This document shows, in pieces, positions 27,133 to 36,496 of a DNA stretch of 64,000 nucleotides. Origin of the DNA: Aquimarina latercula DSM 2041 (lineage in GTDB: Bacteria > Bacteroidota > Bacteroidia > Flavobacteriales > Flavobacteriaceae); NCBI RefSeq assembly GCF_000430645.1, contig NZ_AUMK01000011.1, forward strand, positions 1 through 64,000, given 5' to 3'. Positions within the stretch are counted from its first letter, which is position 1. Every line of letters starts with the position of its first letter. Both the position numbers and the translations under genes were made by a program. A model generated the notes under the pieces. It was given only the letters and a program-made list of their open reading frames with translations. It did no database searches and was not told the origin of the DNA.

Positions 27133-28038
27133 TTATAAAGCTTGTTTTATTAAACTCATAATGTATTCAAGGTTCTCATCATCTTTTAAATCTATTTCAT
27201 AATCTCCATAACCATAATGACCTTTGCCTGATACATCAAATGCGATTTTTTTTGGTTCATCGATTTCTCCCCATTTTGCATTTATCCATAACTTTATATT
27301 TTTCTTCTGTAAGTGTAAATAGACTACGTTACGATTATCCTTCTTAAAAGCAACATATAATTTTTTATAGACAATATCTAAATCGTCTGCGAGAGAAACT
27401 ATAGCATCTCTATATACTTCATACAATTCTTGGATGTAATCGGATTTGTCATTTATGTGATCCTCTTCGGTATATACTTTAATTTCCTTGGTTACAGCTT
27501 CAATTTGTGTGTTTCTGGAAGACAAAGGCTTGATACTTTCAGCAGACTTACTTTTCTTAACCTGGTTAATGCTTATCAAATTGTTTTCGTAACGTTTAAC
27601 TTCCCATAATTCTATGGCGATATCTTTAAAGTTTGTTGCTGTTCTTTGGTTTTCTGTAAACCCTGTTGAAACAAAAGCTACTCGTGTTTGACTCCAATCT
27701 ACATCCGTGCGTTTTAATGATTGTTTAAGCGTTTCGTTATATTCAATAATAAAGTCTGCTTTATTTTCAAGCATCAAACTCAAGTAAGTGAAGCCTTGAT
27801 CAACTACACTTATGTTCTTACTGCGTTTATACTCTATTATAATAAAGGCATTGGACTGAACATCATAAGCGAGTGTATCAATTCTCTTATTTTTGATTGT
27901 AAATTCAGATTTGACAAACTGGATACCCATTATCATTTCCAAGTTTTTTTCAAAAACCGATTGTATGTTTCTTTCCAGTTTGAAAGGCTTCTCCTTAACA
28001 CTTTTTAAAATATTTGATTGGCTATTATATAAATTCAT
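27133..28038 (-). CDS. DUF5655 protein with N-terminal PD-(D/E)XK nuclease-like domain
   Basis: 301 residues. The N-terminal ~110 residues (FEKNLEMIMGIQFVKSEFTIKNKRIDTLAYDVQSNAFIIIEYKRSKN) show the restriction-endonuclease-like core, with Asp in RIDTLAYD and the ExK in IIEYKRS. The C-terminal ~90 residues (YKKLYVAFKKDNRNVVYLHLQKKNIKLWINAKWGEIDEPKKIAFDVSGKGHYGYGDYEIDL) match DUF5655. Such proteins commonly accompany type I restriction loci. It lies 20 bp after the metallopeptidase gene in the same operon. A nuclease role is inferred; the substrate is unknown. Confidence 0.8.
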   Translation of the reverse strand: MNLYNSQSNILKSVKEKPFKLERNIQSVFEKNLEMIMGIQFVKSEFTIKNKRIDTLAYDVQSNAFIIIEYKRSKNISVVDQGFTYLSLMLENKADFIIEYNETLKQSLKRTDVDWSQTRVAFVSTGFTENQRTATNFKDIAIELWEVKRYENNLISINQVKKSKSAESIKPLSSRNTQIEAVTKEIKVYTEEDHINDKSDYIQELYEVYRDAIVSLADDLDIVYKKLYVAFKKDNRNVVYLHLQKKNIKLWINAKWGEIDEPKKIAFDVSGKGHYGYGDYEIDLKDDENLEYIMSLIKQAL

Positions 28039-28058
28039 AATCTAATTTCTGTTTGATT

Positions 28059-28760
28059 TTAAGCTAAATTCTGCTCTAGTCGATTTTTCCATTTTTCCCA
28101 AGTAGGCATTACTGTATGCAATGTATTATAAAACTCTTTATTATGGTTGAGCACTATAAAGTGGCACATCTCGTGAATTAAAACGTACTCAATACATTTA
28201 GCTGGTGCTTTTATTACTTCTGGATTAATAGTTAACTTATCTACGGTATTACAGCTTCCCCAGCGTTTTGCCATTCTTCTAATTTCAATCTTTGGCATTT
28301 TGAAATCATACTCCTTAAATTTTAAATAGGCTTCTTGAGCAAGTGTATTGAACTTTCTTTCTGCATGTTGGTAATACCAATGTGCTAACAACTTTTTAAC
28401 TTTAGTAGGGTTGACTTCATCTTTACATATCACCTCTAATTTTCCAGCTTTTAGCTTTACTTGGTTAACAGATCCTAAGCTTACCTGTAGCATATAGGAT
28501 TTACCTAAGTAGTAATGGGTCTCGCCAGAAACATATTCTCTCTCTGGTGTGCGAGGTAAAAACTGTTCAAAGTATTCTTGTTGCTTTACAATCCATTTGG
28601 CTCGTTTTTCTACTTTCCGTTCAATGTCTTTAAACGAACTTTCTATTGGTGCAATAATATGTACTGAGCTATCTGGATGTACCTCTATGCCCAGTGTTTT
28701 GCGACTGGATCTTTTCAATTCAAAAAAAATCTCTTGGCTACCGTATGCTATCTTATACAT
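28059..28760 (-). CDS. YgjP-like (DUF45, M48-type) zinc metallopeptidase
   Basis: 233 residues. The zinc-binding motif is visible as YVLIHEMCHFIVLNHNKEFYNTL, HExxH with a downstream His, preceded by RMAKRWGSCNTVDKLTINPEVIKAP, which is diagnostic of the YgjP/DUF45 family. The ATG at 28760 overlaps the hsdR stop as TGATG, indicating translational coupling. DUF45 genes are frequently found immediately downstream of hsdR. Their role in restriction is unclear; processing of the restriction complex is one suggestion. Family assignment is firm. Confidence 0.88.
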   Translation of the reverse strand: MYKIAYGSQEIFFELKRSSRKTLGIEVHPDSSVHIIAPIESSFKDIERKVEKRAKWIVKQQEYFEQFLPRTPEREYVSGETHYYLGKSYMLQVSLGSVNQVKLKAGKLEVICKDEVNPTKVKKLLAHWYYQHAERKFNTLAQEAYLKFKEYDFKMPKIEIRRMAKRWGSCNTVDKLTINPEVIKAPAKCIEYVLIHEMCHFIVLNHNKEFYNTLHTVMPTWEKWKNRLEQNLA

Positions 28761-31700
28761 CAAAAATTATTTTTTGCTACTCTTAAACACTTGATTAAAA
28801 TAGTATCTATTTCATCGAAGCTTATTTCTATACCAAATTGAGTTCTTTTGCCAATAAGGTAGTCTTCAATTTCGTTTTCCATTCTATTTTGGATATCAAC
28901 ATTTTTTTTCCAATCTGTTATAATCAAATTATTTACTATTACTTCAATTTCAAGACTCGCTTCTGCCACTTTCTTTTTACTAATTTCCTTATCTAGTTTT
29001 TTATTGAGGACTTCGTTTAAGACACCATAAAAAGCGCGTGCACGTGGATTGTTTTGCAGACCATCCGGTATACCATCTTGATAACCATTAGCCAAATCAT
29101 CCCGAGTTTTTTGCATCGCTTCTAGGTATTCTTTCTCCGTAAGCCTTCCATCGTAAAAATTCTTTATCGTTTCTTCTATGAGTTGAGAGAGCTTCTTATA
29201 GAAAGCCTCATCTTTCTCCATATTCTCGGTAATCACCTTTTTCATTTGGTTTGCTATGAAATCTGCCTTTGAAGCGGGTGATTTGCCATAGGTTTCCAAT
29301 GCTTCCTCAACCATATTTTTATCAAATATGTTTACATCTCTAGTAAGTATCTGCACTTCATCTGCATCTATATACGTATCTAGAAGTTTGCGCACTCTAG
29401 GCTCATATTCTTTATAGGAAACCTTTTCAGCATATCTAAATTGTACTGATAAACGTAGGCTTTGAAACTTCTTTAATTCACTTTTATAAAACCCTATTTG
29501 TTCTGTATTAAATTCTGTATAGAAATCATCTGAAGCTAATGCAGTTTGTAATATTCTTGCAAATGCAGATACTTGGTCATAGAATTGATCCCGTAAATTC
29601 TTTTCTGCAATATGCCTTTCTAAAGCTTCTATGTCATTTTTATTATAGACTCCTTTAAAAACATCCCACACCTCGGCGTGACGTATGGGTACTTTCCTTA
29701 TTTCATCTTTAACATCTACTACCGTATTTTTCAAGTCTTCCTTATCAAAATCTTCTAAAGCACTGTACTCTGTTAATGCCTCGTCTAGTTTTCCTAAAAC
29801 CCCTACATAATCTATAATATGACCATATTCTTTACCATTAAACAATCTATTTACACGTGCAATTGCTTGCAATAGATTATGAGCTACAAGTGGCTTGGCT
29901 AAATAAAGTACAGTGTTTCTAGGCGCATCAAATCCTGTTAGTAATTTACTTACTACAATGATCAGTTCGACCTCATTACTTTCTTCTTTGAATCGGTTAA
30001 TTACCCAATTTTCATAGGCTTCTTGATCGTTAAAACGTTCTAGAATTTGTTTCCAATATTTTTGTGATTCACTCGTCGTTTCAGACCAAACATCATCATT
30101 GTTTTGTCTGCTATCTGGCGGTGTAAAAACGACTCTAGTGTTTATCTTAACATCATGATCAGTCTGCGACTCAAAGTACTTTTGGTATTTAATGGCAGTG
30201 TCAATTTTTGGAACTGCTAATTGTGCTTTAAACCCAGTCCCTTTCCAGTTTTCGCGAAAGTGCTTCGAAATATCATACGCAATTTCTTCAATGACATGGT
30301 CAGACTCGTATATCTTACCAATGGTAGCAAACTTCTTTTTTAAATCCTTTTGAGCTTCTTCACTTAAAGGCGCTGCCAAACGTTCAAAGCCTTTGTCGAT
30401 TTGCTTTTTATTGATGGTTAATTTTGCAGATCTTCCTTCATACAATAAAGGTAGAACTGCGCCATCTTTTACTGCCTGATCTATGGTGTATTTGTGAATG
30501 AAACCACCAAACTTTTTAGAGGTGCTTTTTTGAGATTTCATTAAAGGTGTTCCTGTAAAACCTATGTACGAGGCATTAGGAACAATACGTTTCATATTAG
30601 CGTGTGCTGAACCATATTGACTACGATGACTCTCATCTACCAGAACAAAAATATTTTGAGACTCATCTTTAAAAGATGCTCTTTTAGTAGCAATTTCAAA
30701 TTTATCAATTATAGTGGTTATGATTTCATTGCCTTTATCTTGTAGAAGCTCTACCAAATCATTCCCGCTTTTTGCTTTTTTAACGTACTTACCGCAGTTG
30801 ACAAAGGTTTTAAAGATTTGTTTGTCTAGACTTATTCTATCTGTTACAATGATCACTCTAGGTGATTCTATGGACGGATCTAATGCTAATGCTTTTGAAA
30901 GCATCACCATTGTCAATGATTTACCGCTACCTGTAGTGTGCCAAATGACACCTCCGTGACGGTTTCCTTCTTTATTTTTAGTTTTTACACGTTGTATAGT
31001 TTCTTGCACTGCAAAGTACTGCTGGTAACGACATATTTTTTTTTCTGAGCCATCAAACACGATATATTTATAGGTCAAATCTAATAGTCGCTTTGTGCTA
31101 CATAACGCATATATGCCCTTATCCTGTTCTGTTACCAAACGGTCTTCAGCAGGTGTTGTATTTGTTTTCTTTTTTAAAAGTTTTGAAATTTCTTTCTCTA
31201 CATTCTCTTTCCAAACAGACCAAAACTTAGCTGCAGTGCCTGTCGCTCCATATTTTACTTTGTTAGGATGCACGGCTAACAAAAGTTGTGTATAATAGAA
31301 TAGTTTAGGTATTCCTTCTTTTTCTTTTTGATTACGGATATTTTGAGAGATAGCTTCTTCTAGGGAATTGTTTTTATCTCTGCGTTTATTTTCTATAACT
31401 ACAAAAGGAATACCGTTTACAAAAAGCACAATATCAGGACGACGTTTTCCTTTACCACCTTCTACCTCAAACTCTTCTGTAACGTGGAAAACATTATTTT
31501 CTGGATGTTCCCAATCAATATAATTCACGGTATATGCCTTACGATCCCCTTGTACAGTTTCATTAAAGCTTTTGCCTAATGTAATCAAATCATATACACG
31601 TTCATTGGTTTGTACTAATCCTTCGTTAGGTACGTTTTTAAGTGCATTAATAGCGCCTTGAATACTTCCTGTAGAGAATTGATACGACTCTCCTTTATAA

Positions 31701-31876
31701 TCAAAGGTATTAATCTTTGATAGTTGTTTGGTTAACACAGTATCTAGCAACACATTAGTAAATAATTCACCACGGGCGGTAAAAACTTCTTCTGGTGACA
31801 AGTAGTGCCAGCCCATTTTTTGAAGTAAGGCTAAAGCTGGTTTTTGTGAGTCGTTGTATTCGCTATAATTTGCCAT
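28760..31876 (-). CDS. hsdR: Type I restriction endonuclease subunit R
   Basis: 1,038 residues, normal length for HsdR. The N-terminal nuclease domain shows RRPDIVLFVNGIPFVVIENKRRD (PD-(D/E)XK). The motor domains contain Walker A HTTGSGKSLTMVML, the DESH box FVLVDESHRSQYG, motif III FTGTPL and motif VI AIARVNR. The C-terminus is helical, for binding the methylase core. HsdR translocates DNA and cleaves unmethylated DNA when assembled with HsdM and HsdS. It starts 1 bp after the stop of the reverse transcriptase gene, so expression of the two is probably coupled, whereas hsdM and hsdS are several genes upstream. Confidence 0.95.
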   Translation of the reverse strand: MANYSEYNDSQKPALALLQKMGWHYLSPEEVFTARGELFTNVLLDTVLTKQLSKINTFDYKGESYQFSTGSIQGAINALKNVPNEGLVQTNERVYDLITLGKSFNETVQGDRKAYTVNYIDWEHPENNVFHVTEEFEVEGGKGKRRPDIVLFVNGIPFVVIENKRRDKNNSLEEAISQNIRNQKEKEGIPKLFYYTQLLLAVHPNKVKYGATGTAAKFWSVWKENVEKEISKLLKKKTNTTPAEDRLVTEQDKGIYALCSTKRLLDLTYKYIVFDGSEKKICRYQQYFAVQETIQRVKTKNKEGNRHGGVIWHTTGSGKSLTMVMLSKALALDPSIESPRVIIVTDRISLDKQIFKTFVNCGKYVKKAKSGNDLVELLQDKGNEIITTIIDKFEIATKRASFKDESQNIFVLVDESHRSQYGSAHANMKRIVPNASYIGFTGTPLMKSQKSTSKKFGGFIHKYTIDQAVKDGAVLPLLYEGRSAKLTINKKQIDKGFERLAAPLSEEAQKDLKKKFATIGKIYESDHVIEEIAYDISKHFRENWKGTGFKAQLAVPKIDTAIKYQKYFESQTDHDVKINTRVVFTPPDSRQNNDDVWSETTSESQKYWKQILERFNDQEAYENWVINRFKEESNEVELIIVVSKLLTGFDAPRNTVLYLAKPLVAHNLLQAIARVNRLFNGKEYGHIIDYVGVLGKLDEALTEYSALEDFDKEDLKNTVVDVKDEIRKVPIRHAEVWDVFKGVYNKNDIEALERHIAEKNLRDQFYDQVSAFARILQTALASDDFYTEFNTEQIGFYKSELKKFQSLRLSVQFRYAEKVSYKEYEPRVRKLLDTYIDADEVQILTRDVNIFDKNMVEEALETYGKSPASKADFIANQMKKVITENMEKDEAFYKKLSQLIEETIKNFYDGRLTEKEYLEAMQKTRDDLANGYQDGIPDGLQNNPRARAFYGVLNEVLNKKLDKEISKKKVAEASLEIEVIVNNLIITDWKKNVDIQNRMENEIEDYLIGKRTQFGIEISFDEIDTILIKCLRVAKNNF

Positions 31877-31877
31877 C

Positions 31878-34800
31878 TTATCTTTCTTCAGCGCCTCTGT
31901 GATTGAAATTAGGCGGTGTATTTTTATATTTATTAGTATCCTGAAATTGAACTAAGGTCGATTGAAATTCTCTCAAATCAGCTATGTTTATTTTCCCAAC
32001 AAGTACTATACTATTAATACCGCCTTTTAACCTGAGTATATCTTTTAGAGCGGTTTTCTTTGGAATTGTAATTCTTGAGTCTCCAAATTGAGAACTATTA
32101 GATTGAATAAATGCACAATGGACATCTCTAGAAACACTTTCGGCTATGTTTGAAAAGTAATTAACATCACGATTATATTCAGATGCAAACAATATGTCAA
32201 TCTTCCCTTTAAAAAGTGCTCTATGCTCAATATCTGCTAACTCATAGCAATTATAACAACTAAAATGTACACCACGCCACACGAAATGCTCATAATAATA
32301 AGGTGTTGCCTCTGGAATTTCTCTTCCTTTACTTAGAATTAGACTTTGCTCACCTGGTGAGTAATGATTTTTCAACCTTAAACTTACAATACAATCTTTA
32401 ATACCATTATGCTTTATAGGTAGACAAGTCACCAAGTAATTAAAGGCTTTATTGTTTACTGTCATATGCTCTAAGCCCATAATTAACATTCTTTGCTTAC
32501 GTCTAGCTTCATCAGTTAATTGAGGTAACCAAGGATATGGTACACTTACTTCTGGTAATATTAATGCGTCAGCTTTTGATTTTTCTGCTGCATTTAGTAT
32601 ATCTATTAAATCGTCGCGTCTATCTGTTGATTCGTTTGGTTTTAGAAAAAGTGATTTGATAATATTCTCCTCTTTAACAACAGTATTTGCAACTGCGACT
32701 TTAAAATCTTTAAGGTTTCTATTAGATTGCGGAATAACAATTTTTCGTGTTGCGATTGTCTTAATAGGATCAGAAACTTCATCTTCAATTTTAAAATAAT
32801 AGTCTCTTAGACTTTCTTCAAAATCTGCAATCTCTTTTTTATTTTTTATTAATCTTATTGTATAATTAGTCTCAAAGAAACTTTTAAAAGAATTACTTAG
32901 AATACTACTATCACTATCCACAGCAGATATATCATCACTATATGCGTTTGATATTAAATATTTTAGATTCTCAAGTAAATTAAACTCGTAGAAGTAAATA
33001 TACCTTGGTGCATATTTTAATTTGTTTGGATCTAGTTCTAAACTTGTTACATCAATTTTATTTATGCGTAAAAACTGATGATTAATAAAATTAATATTAT
33101 TGTTATTTTCACTTATGAGTTTTGTATAGTTTAATAATGGAATAGCAATAAATCCATTTCTGAATAAATTTGAACTTACATAAGCACGTCTAATTGCATT
33201 TACTTCACCATCAAATGATTTTCTTAAAGTATTACCTGTAATTTTTTCCTTTTTATTCTCCCACCATTGCTTAGTTAAAAACTCTGAATTTAAAGATGTT
33301 GCTAACGCACTACAATTCATCAAATATTGTGTTAAATAGAATTGTGTCTGTTCTACATTTTCATTTGTCAAATCACCACTTGGAACAATTTTTTCAATAT
33401 TGCGAGATACTTCGCTAAAGAATTTCCAAAATGAATCTTGGTCATTTGTAATTACAAAATATGTTAATGCCTTTTCCCAGATTGATGAAAACTCTAAGCT
33501 GATTAAGCCTTTAAAAAAGGTTAGGATTTGATCTGCCGTTTTTTCATCTTTCTTTTTACCAGACAGTAATGTTACTTTTATCTTTTTTGCTAAAAAAACT
33601 GCTGCACCATATTTACTTTGTTTAATGTCAGTTACACTTCTTAACTTGTTAATAGTGTCTGAATACGTTAGCTCATACACACTTTGATCAAAGTCTTCAT
33701 TTATATCACCGTTAGCAGGTAGAAACCAAAAAGCACTTGAGTTTTGTTCAATTTTTTTCTTGAACATATCTAACACTGCTTGCGACTCTTTACTCTCAAA
33801 AGCGTAAAAAAGTATCTTCTCTCCCTGTATTTCTATGTTTGGGTCACTTATAAATTTATATTTTTTATCCTTGAAAGCAACTTTTTCGGGTTGTTTAAAA
33901 ATTTTACGCCCGACAAAGTATTTTTCAAAAAAAGCTTCTACTGAAGATGAATATTTTGAGTCAAATTTTTTATCCAATTTGGAATTAGCAAGAACAATCT
34001 GAATGTCATCCACGTAACGACCATAATATGCAGGTGCAAGCTCTTTTTTAATAAGTTCATCAAAAGCGTGTAAATACCAATTAGCTAAAATACCTGATGA
34101 GAGTAAACCTATTGGTAGGATATTTTCGTTATTCTTAGGACACTTTTTAGCGTAAACACGCATTATTTCAAAAAGAACATCTGTAAGTTCTGTTCCTTTA
34201 TTTTTATTGTTTTTAGATATTACAGATTTGAGGTCTTTTTGAATTTTCTCATCTATTTTAATATTATAATAGTACTCCTTTATGTCTAAGGATATAATAA
34301 CAACATCTGTGTTTTTTTCAGTTACGCTTTTTGCTGTTTCAATACCATTATCTCTCCACTTTGGGTATTGCATAAAATAAGGTTTGAATAACCTTAGGCC
34401 ATCAACGACTTCACCACTTTCTTCATTCAGTTCTAACTGATAAGCATAGTTGTTTTTTTTATATAAATTTTGCAAAGCATACCCTTCGTTTATAATCCAT
34501 AGAATGGATACAATGTGTATCTCTATTGGGCAATTAATAAAATAATTTACTTTTTTAAGACTGTATTGAGAGTCAGAAAAGTTATTGCTTATTACTAGTC
34601 CTTCATCTTGAAAATTAGACAATTGTTCAAAAGATTTTGGTCCTGTCCAACAATCAATTTGACTTACTAAATCTTTAAAATATTTGGATTCCATATTTGG
34701 ATTCCTTAAAAATCGAGTTAGCTTTTCTAGTCTTTGGTCAAAACTTAGTGTATCTTTTGATTCAGTAGCTGACTCAAAATGAGCTAATTGCCGCCTAATA

Positions 34801-34880
34801 AGCAAAGAGAAATTATCATAATAGAGATAACTCTTTAATTTTCTATATGCCGCATCTACCAGTTTTCTATTTATTCTCAT
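31878..34880 (-). CDS. drt1a: Reverse transcriptase-nitrilase fusion, DRT type 1 (UG1-like)
   Basis: 1,000 residues. The N-terminal ~400 residues are an RT domain: motif A VVIISLDIKEYYYNI (Asp199), motif B-like LPIGLLSSGILANWYL, and motif C YGRYVDD (289-292). All catalytic aspartates are present. A long helical linker follows. About 725-970 is a carbon-nitrogen hydrolase (nitrilase) domain with an intact triad: Glu777 in LILPEVSVP, Lys837 in SLRLKNHYSPG, Cys878 in SCYNCYE. RT-nitrilase fusions are the hallmark of the DRT1/UG1 class of defence-associated RTs. The gene overlaps the 79-residue gene by ATGA and stops 1 bp before hsdR. The defence role is known for the class; embedding in an RM operon is seen here. 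UG5-type RTs with nitrilase are an alternative class. Confidence 0.9.
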   Translation of the reverse strand: MRINRKLVDAAYRKLKSYLYYDNFSLLIRRQLAHFESATESKDTLSFDQRLEKLTRFLRNPNMESKYFKDLVSQIDCWTGPKSFEQLSNFQDEGLVISNNFSDSQYSLKKVNYFINCPIEIHIVSILWIINEGYALQNLYKKNNYAYQLELNEESGEVVDGLRLFKPYFMQYPKWRDNGIETAKSVTEKNTDVVIISLDIKEYYYNIKIDEKIQKDLKSVISKNNKNKGTELTDVLFEIMRVYAKKCPKNNENILPIGLLSSGILANWYLHAFDELIKKELAPAYYGRYVDDIQIVLANSKLDKKFDSKYSSSVEAFFEKYFVGRKIFKQPEKVAFKDKKYKFISDPNIEIQGEKILFYAFESKESQAVLDMFKKKIEQNSSAFWFLPANGDINEDFDQSVYELTYSDTINKLRSVTDIKQSKYGAAVFLAKKIKVTLLSGKKKDEKTADQILTFFKGLISLEFSSIWEKALTYFVITNDQDSFWKFFSEVSRNIEKIVPSGDLTNENVEQTQFYLTQYLMNCSALATSLNSEFLTKQWWENKKEKITGNTLRKSFDGEVNAIRRAYVSSNLFRNGFIAIPLLNYTKLISENNNNINFINHQFLRINKIDVTSLELDPNKLKYAPRYIYFYEFNLLENLKYLISNAYSDDISAVDSDSSILSNSFKSFFETNYTIRLIKNKKEIADFEESLRDYYFKIEDEVSDPIKTIATRKIVIPQSNRNLKDFKVAVANTVVKEENIIKSLFLKPNESTDRRDDLIDILNAAEKSKADALILPEVSVPYPWLPQLTDEARRKQRMLIMGLEHMTVNNKAFNYLVTCLPIKHNGIKDCIVSLRLKNHYSPGEQSLILSKGREIPEATPYYYEHFVWRGVHFSCYNCYELADIEHRALFKGKIDILFASEYNRDVNYFSNIAESVSRDVHCAFIQSNSSQFGDSRITIPKKTALKDILRLKGGINSIVLVGKINIADLREFQSTLVQFQDTNKYKNTPPNFNHRGAEER

Positions 34881-35116
34881 CTTAACTTTGGTCTTAATTC
34901 TAAAATATCACCTTCAGTTACGATAGGCGAAGTAGCTGCCCAGTTGTTTATTTCATTTAAAATTTCATTAAACTGTTCTGGGCTTGCCTCCTTGATCTTT
35001 CTTCTAAAAGTTCCTATTTGGTTTAATGATGATTGTACTACCTCATCACTAAGTGTCTTTACCGCAACTTTTACAGTATGTATTGCTGTCGCTCTGTCTA
35101 ATAATTCCTTTTTCAT
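34877..35116 (-). CDS. Small helical protein coupled to the RT-nitrilase, possible DRT1 partner
   Basis: 79 residues: LLDRATAIHTVKVAVKTLSDEVVQSSLNQIGTFRRKIKEASPEQFNEILNEINNWAATSPIVTEGDILELRPKLR, predicted helical, no membrane segment. Its stop overlaps the RT start in an ATGA arrangement, so the two are translationally coupled and probably work together. DRT1 systems have been described with a small second component, and this protein is the obvious candidate, but I cannot confirm homology by eye. A 57-bp gap separates it from hsdS, the largest gap in this part of the operon. Confidence 0.7.
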   Translation of the reverse strand: MKKELLDRATAIHTVKVAVKTLSDEVVQSSLNQIGTFRRKIKEASPEQFNEILNEINNWAATSPIVTEGDILELRPKLR

Positions 35117-35173
35117 AATCTCTATTTTACAATAAATAGTCTATAAAAGTTAAAAGTGCACTTTTTTAGAAAA

Positions 35174-36496
35174 TTAAATTTCAACTCTTTTCTGTCCAGT
35201 TAATAACTGCTGCATTAAGCCTTGTTTTTGCTCCATTAAGGCATTTTTGTATTCAACTATATTTCTAATCTCTGTGTCATAGCTTGACAAGATTTCTACA
35301 ACTTTGCTTTGTTCCTTAATTGATGGTAGATTTAATTTTAACCGACCATACTCTTTACTGTTTATTCCGGGTTGTCCACTTCTAACAGACATAGTTTTCA
35401 CCCAATCCCAATAAGGTTTAGTTTGCGTGAAAAATTTCAAATAGTTAGCATTTAATTTGCCTGGTATTGGTTTGAATTTTATTAAAAACCCTGCATAAAC
35501 TAATACACCATCCACCTTTTGGTAGAGGTAAGTTTTGCCTGTAGTGTTTCCTGTTCTTGCAAAAACGATATCACCATCCTCTAAAACATATTCTTTCCAA
35601 TCTTTTGCTGAAACACTTACTTCTTTTTCTGGTGAATAATTTCCATCATCATCAATATCAGTAATTCTTAAATACCTTGGTAAATCATTTGAAAATTGTA
35701 CAGCTGCTGCACCAATACCATATTTCCCCTTAACAATACAAACATCTTCAAGCTTCACTTCTTCCCACTCCTCCGTATACCCAAAAAACCGTTTCTTTCC
35801 AGTTAGCAACTGTTGCATCAACCCATTTTTAAGTTCTTGTTTTTGTACAATAAGTTTTTCTTGAGCAGCTATGGCTTTATCCCAAGTGTTTAGGATACTG
35901 GCTATTTTTTGTTGTTCTGGAAGTGTAGGCAAAACAATTTTAAATTTTTGAACATTACCTTTGGATATCCCAAAAACCTTACTTCCTGTAGCTATAGTTT
36001 TTAAAGCTTTTTTTACAATTGGATTTTTAAAAATGTATGTTCTAAATCCTTCTACAGTTAATCCTGCTTTATCTCTAAGCGCGAATGTGTGCAAACCACT
36101 AATTACGCTCTTTTCTGCTATATTTTGTAATTCTATAGCTGTTCCGACTCCATCATAATCTTCAGAAGCATCTGCAATGATTACATCTCCATTCTTTAAA
36201 TATTGTACTGAAGATGGTAGTATTACATTACTATTTAACTTTGGGACATTTTGTACTTCTTCTAAATCAAGAATGGGAGTTTTATATGTAGCGTGAATAT
36301 CTCCGTAGTGTATATAATAAGTGTTGTTTTCATCATCATAGTTAAGTTGATTCCTTGAAAACGAAGTTGTTTTTAAAAACTCAAAAACTTCAGCTATAGT
36401 TGGTGTAGACCAACCTTTAGGAATCCATCCTAACTTGGTTTGTTTATATCCTTCCTTTGCTAAAGCCGTATTATTATTTATATCTGTCTCTGTCAT
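35174..36496 (-). CDS. hsdS: Type I restriction specificity subunit S (full length, two TRDs)
   Basis: 440 residues. Two target-recognition domains (about 15-190 and 230-400) are each followed by a conserved helical region with near-repeated text, LPEQQKIASILNTWDKAIAAQEKLIVQKQELKNGLMQQLLTGKKRF and IKEQSKVVEILSSYDTEIRNIVEYKNALMEQKQGLMQQLLTGQKRV. This is the standard HsdS layout for reading a bipartite DNA target. The ATG overlaps the stop of the PLD-like gene as TAATG. A separate half-length HsdS lies at the head of the operon, so two specificities or a composite S may form. Confidence 0.93.
   Translation of the reverse strand: MTETDINNNTALAKEGYKQTKLGWIPKGWSTPTIAEVFEFLKTTSFSRNQLNYDDENNTYYIHYGDIHATYKTPILDLEEVQNVPKLNSNVILPSSVQYLKNGDVIIADASEDYDGVGTAIELQNIAEKSVISGLHTFALRDKAGLTVEGFRTYIFKNPIVKKALKTIATGSKVFGISKGNVQKFKIVLPTLPEQQKIASILNTWDKAIAAQEKLIVQKQELKNGLMQQLLTGKKRFFGYTEEWEEVKLEDVCIVKGKYGIGAAAVQFSNDLPRYLRITDIDDDGNYSPEKEVSVSAKDWKEYVLEDGDIVFARTGNTTGKTYLYQKVDGVLVYAGFLIKFKPIPGKLNANYLKFFTQTKPYWDWVKTMSVRSGQPGINSKEYGRLKLNLPSIKEQSKVVEILSSYDTEIRNIVEYKNALMEQKQGLMQQLLTGQKRVEI

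Noticed and set aside
31878-34880. Group II intron or retron reverse transcriptase
   Set aside because: There is no maturase or endonuclease domain and no intron-like RNA structure seen around it. No msr/msd-type inverted repeats were visible upstream, and the nitrilase fusion points to the DRT1/UG class.
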